Assembly: GCA_922989275.2 (NCBI GenBank) | Contig: OV277872.1 | Span: 33,521,619 to 33,585,618 of the forward strand | DNA length: 64,000 nt | Direction of reading: 5' to 3' | Source: Gari tellinella | Taxonomy: Eukaryota > Mollusca > Bivalvia > Cardiida > Psammobiidae | Part shown: in pieces, positions 61,830 to 64,000 of the stretch | How positions within the stretch are numbered: the stretch's first letter is position 1 | How the letters are laid out: every line of letters begins with the position of its first letter | Position numbers and translations under genes: made by a program | The notes under the pieces: model-generated | What the model was told of the DNA's origin: nothing | Database searches by the model: none | What the model saw: only the letters and a program-made list of their open reading frames with translations

Positions 61830-64000
61830 TTATTTAACTTCATCCATAATCTTACTTACAAAAATTGCCAGTTTTAAAAGGTCGCCTCTGCAATCATTTT
61901 GAAAAATCTGCTCTAAATTAAAAGTGTTTGGTCTCAAGAATATCCTTGGTAAGTAACGTCTTCTTTCATTTCTGAATTTGCTACATTCAAAAATGTAATG
62001 AAATTCGTCGCCCAAAGCATCAGAATTACAAACGTGACATTTTCTCATGTGGCGATCAATGTTAAAGAAACGACCCTTTTCAATTGGCAGCTTGTGGTTA
62101 CTACACCGAAAATGACAGAGAGCTATAGCATATTTTTTAGGAAGCAATTTGAAGTAGTTTTCGAATTTAAATGAAGATTTAAAAATTCTGTAGGTTGAGC
62201 ACTTGCTAAGGGAAAACAAGTTCTCACTCCAGAATTGAATATACTGATCCTTAATTCTTTGTTTAATTACAGTACAAAATAACGAGGTTGATTCAACAGA
62301 CTGAGACTGCCAGTAATTTGCAAACCCTAATTGTTCTAAGGATTTCTTAACATATGTAACCCATGGTGAGTGATATACATCATGATTATGTAACTCATAT
62401 AATAGTTTATATATCATGTATGAAATTTTATCATGCTTACTGTTAATTAGCCTACACCAGTAATTCAACACTCTATACTGAATAGTTCTGTCCAAGGGGA
62501 GTAATCCTAATTCCCCAAACACCATAACACTTGTAGTAGACTTTTTAAGAGAAAGTATCCTTTTAATAAAATCTAATTGAAACTTGAGGACAACATCATT
62601 TTGTTCTATACCCCACACCTCTGAGCCATACAATAATATTGGTGAAACCATGGATTCGAACAAATGCAGTTGCATATCTATATCAAGACAAAGTGATCTC
62701 GCTTTTTTAAGAATGGAAAACATAGCTTTTCGAGCTTGATCACAGAGATGTTTCTTAGCTTTGTCAAATTTGCCATTAAAGTTGAACTTAATTCCAAGGT
62801 AGCTAAAATCATCAACAACCTCTAACTTATTATTGTTAAGGTAAAATTCTTCTTTATTCTTGCTTTTGGCATTGGAAAACACCACAATTTTAGTTTTAGC
62901 TGTATTAACTTGTAATTTCCACCTTTCACAGTATTCATTCATTGCATCTAACGCAGACTGTAGATCATTGCTAGATTCGGCAAAAAGAATGGTATCATCT
63001 GCATACAGCAGTAGAAAAAGTTTGAGGTAAACCTCTACAGTGTCATCACTTAAAAATGCACTAAAGGACTGTGATAAGATTTCTAACCCACTGTAAAATT
63101 GTGACATATGAGCTACAAGATCATTTAAGAATATTGAAAATAATATAGGCGATAAATTCTGACCTTGCCTAACACCTGAAGAGCTAGGGAAGAAATCTGA
63201 CATACCATCTTTGCTTTGAACACAAGATTTGGCTTTGTCATAGATATTAAAAATGATTTTAAAAACTTTGCCATTTATATCATTTTGCAGAAGCTTTTTC
63301 CATAATAATACTCTATTAATAGAATCAAATGCCTTTTTATAGTCAACAAATGCACAATACAATTTTTTACCTGAATAATTATATAGATCTATCAATAGTT
63401 TAAGAGTGAATATGTGGTCTGTTGTACCATACTTCTTTCTAAAGCCAGCTTGCTCTTCACATAGGATTCCAGAATCTTCTAGAAATTTATTCAGTCTGTC
63501 GTTCAATATACTTGTGAAAAGTTTACCAAGACAACTTAAAATAGTAATGCCCCTGTAATTATCAGGGTCACTGATTTCTCCTTTCCTTTTGTAAATAGGA
63601 AGTATAATACCTCTGCACCATATATCTGGCATACAACTAGAATCTAAAATAATGTTAAACAACTTTGTCAGTACCGGTAGCATAACATCCTTAGATTTTT
63701 TCAAATATTCATTTAGTATATTGTCAAACTTTGAGGAAGCTTTATTATTATGTAGATTTCTAATTGCAGTCAGAACTTCCATTTCTGAAATAGGTGCGTT
63801 TAACTCAAAGTTGTATTCAGACACAATATTCATATCAAATTCTGGGTCGTCATGGTTTGATTTCTCGTTCAACTTACTAAAGTGGTCAAAGAATACTTCG
63901 GTTGTTATTTCCGACATAATCTTATGTTTATCATTCGAGTACTTATTCAAAAGTGACCAGTAATCTTTAGAGTTTGAACTTCTCAGTTTTCTAAATTTTG
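61830..64000 (-). CDS. Non-LTR retrotransposon ORF2, long intact RT, 5' part outside window
   Basis: Uninterrupted frame of over 700 residues, still open at the window edge (further upstream it reads KFRKLRSSNSKDYWSLLNKY). RT blocks in order: IILPIYKRKGEISDPDNYRG, AGFRKKYGTTDHIFTLKLL, FVDYKKAFDSINRVLLWKKL, GVRQGQNLSPILFSIFLNDL and the catalytic LLLYADDTILFAES box. A C-terminal cysteine/histidine cluster CHVCNSDALGDEFHYIFEC is present near the end, as in several LINE clades. The stop is at 61830-61832. The absence of stops suggests a young copy. The endonuclease, if present, lies to the right of the window. Confidence 0.88.
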   Translation of the reverse strand, partial: KFRKLRSSNSKDYWSLLNKYSNDKHKIMSEITTEVFFDHFSKLNEKSNHDDPEFDMNIVSEYNFELNAPISEMEVLTAIRNLHNNKASSKFDNILNEYLKKSKDVMLPVLTKLFNIILDSSCMPDIWCRGIILPIYKRKGEISDPDNYRGITILSCLGKLFTSILNDRLNKFLEDSGILCEEQAGFRKKYGTTDHIFTLKLLIDLYNYSGKKLYCAFVDYKKAFDSINRVLLWKKLLQNDINGKVFKIIFNIYDKAKSCVQSKDGMSDFFPSSSGVRQGQNLSPILFSIFLNDLVAHMSQFYSGLEILSQSFSAFLSDDTVEVYLKLFLLLYADDTILFAESSNDLQSALDAMNEYCERWKLQVNTAKTKIVVFSNAKSKNKEEFYLNNNKLEVVDDFSYLGIKFNFNGKFDKAKKHLCDQARKAMFSILKKARSLCLDIDMQLHLFESMVSPILLYGSEVWGIEQNDVVLKFQLDFIKRILSLKKSTTSVMVFGELGLLPLDRTIQYRVLNYWCRLINSKHDKISYMIYKLLYELHNHDVYHSPWVTYVKKSLEQLGFANYWQSQSVESTSLFCTVIKQRIKDQYIQFWSENLFSLSKCSTYRIFKSSFKFENYFKLLPKKYAIALCHFRCSNHKLPIEKGRFFNIDRHMRKCHVCNSDALGDEFHYIFECSKFRNERRRYLPRIFLRPNTFNLEQIFQNDCRGDLLKLAIFVSKIMDEVK

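Noticed and set aside
1..64000. LTR retrotransposons (for example Steamer-like) or endogenous virus
   Set aside because: I saw no long direct terminal repeats enclosing gag/pol, no primer-binding site and no integrase or protease motifs; both RT regions are non-LTR type.

Overview
The window is eukaryotic, most likely from a bivalve mollusc. The evidence is one intron-containing ribosomal protein gene, 5'-truncated non-LTR retrotransposons, tRNA-derived SINEs and a high density of small inverted-repeat elements. It also carries several Pearl-like elements, whose core is a tandem array of 145-161 bp units; Pearl elements are known from bivalves. The species call is inference. I see no bacterial-type genes or operons.

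The one host gene I can support is RPL19 (ribosomal protein L19) on the minus strand, about 57550 down to 34935. Six coding exons join in frame to a 195-residue protein: 57516-57512, 46631-46525, 40590-40468, 38667-38547, 36890-36780 and 35122-35002. Every intron has GT/AG ends. Exon 1 carries only ATGAG, behind a pyrimidine-rich TOP-like start, and is separated from exon 2 by a 10.9 kb intron packed with mobile elements.

Layout. 1-14100: a degraded TIR element, then two widely spaced pairs of inverted arms (1852-2280 with 13350-14096; 2690-2875 with 12716-12885). Between them sits a 5.0 kb structure (5221-10247) with subterminal GTTTCGCTACC iterons and an 8-bp target duplication, containing a LINE that is itself split by a 1080-bp insertion with a 7-bp duplication. 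14100-20640: nested MITEs, foldbacks and a LINE scrap. 20640-34000: Pearl-like tandem-core elements, two copies of a TIR element carrying a tRNA-Leu-like head and a 64-codon ORF, a 14-unit 65-bp satellite, and a Mutator-like element with about 106-bp TIRs and a 9-bp duplication. 34000-57550: RPL19 and its repeat-filled introns. 57550-64000: a 2.5 kb TIR-bounded composite upstream of RPL19, a LINE remnant, and at the right edge a long uninterrupted reverse-transcriptase ORF that runs out of the window.

The strongest themes are insertions inside insertions with readable target duplications, which give a relative chronology, and one roughly 65-bp palindrome that recurs inside element families with different termini. 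Repeat boundaries were read by eye; those without a stated duplication are approximate.
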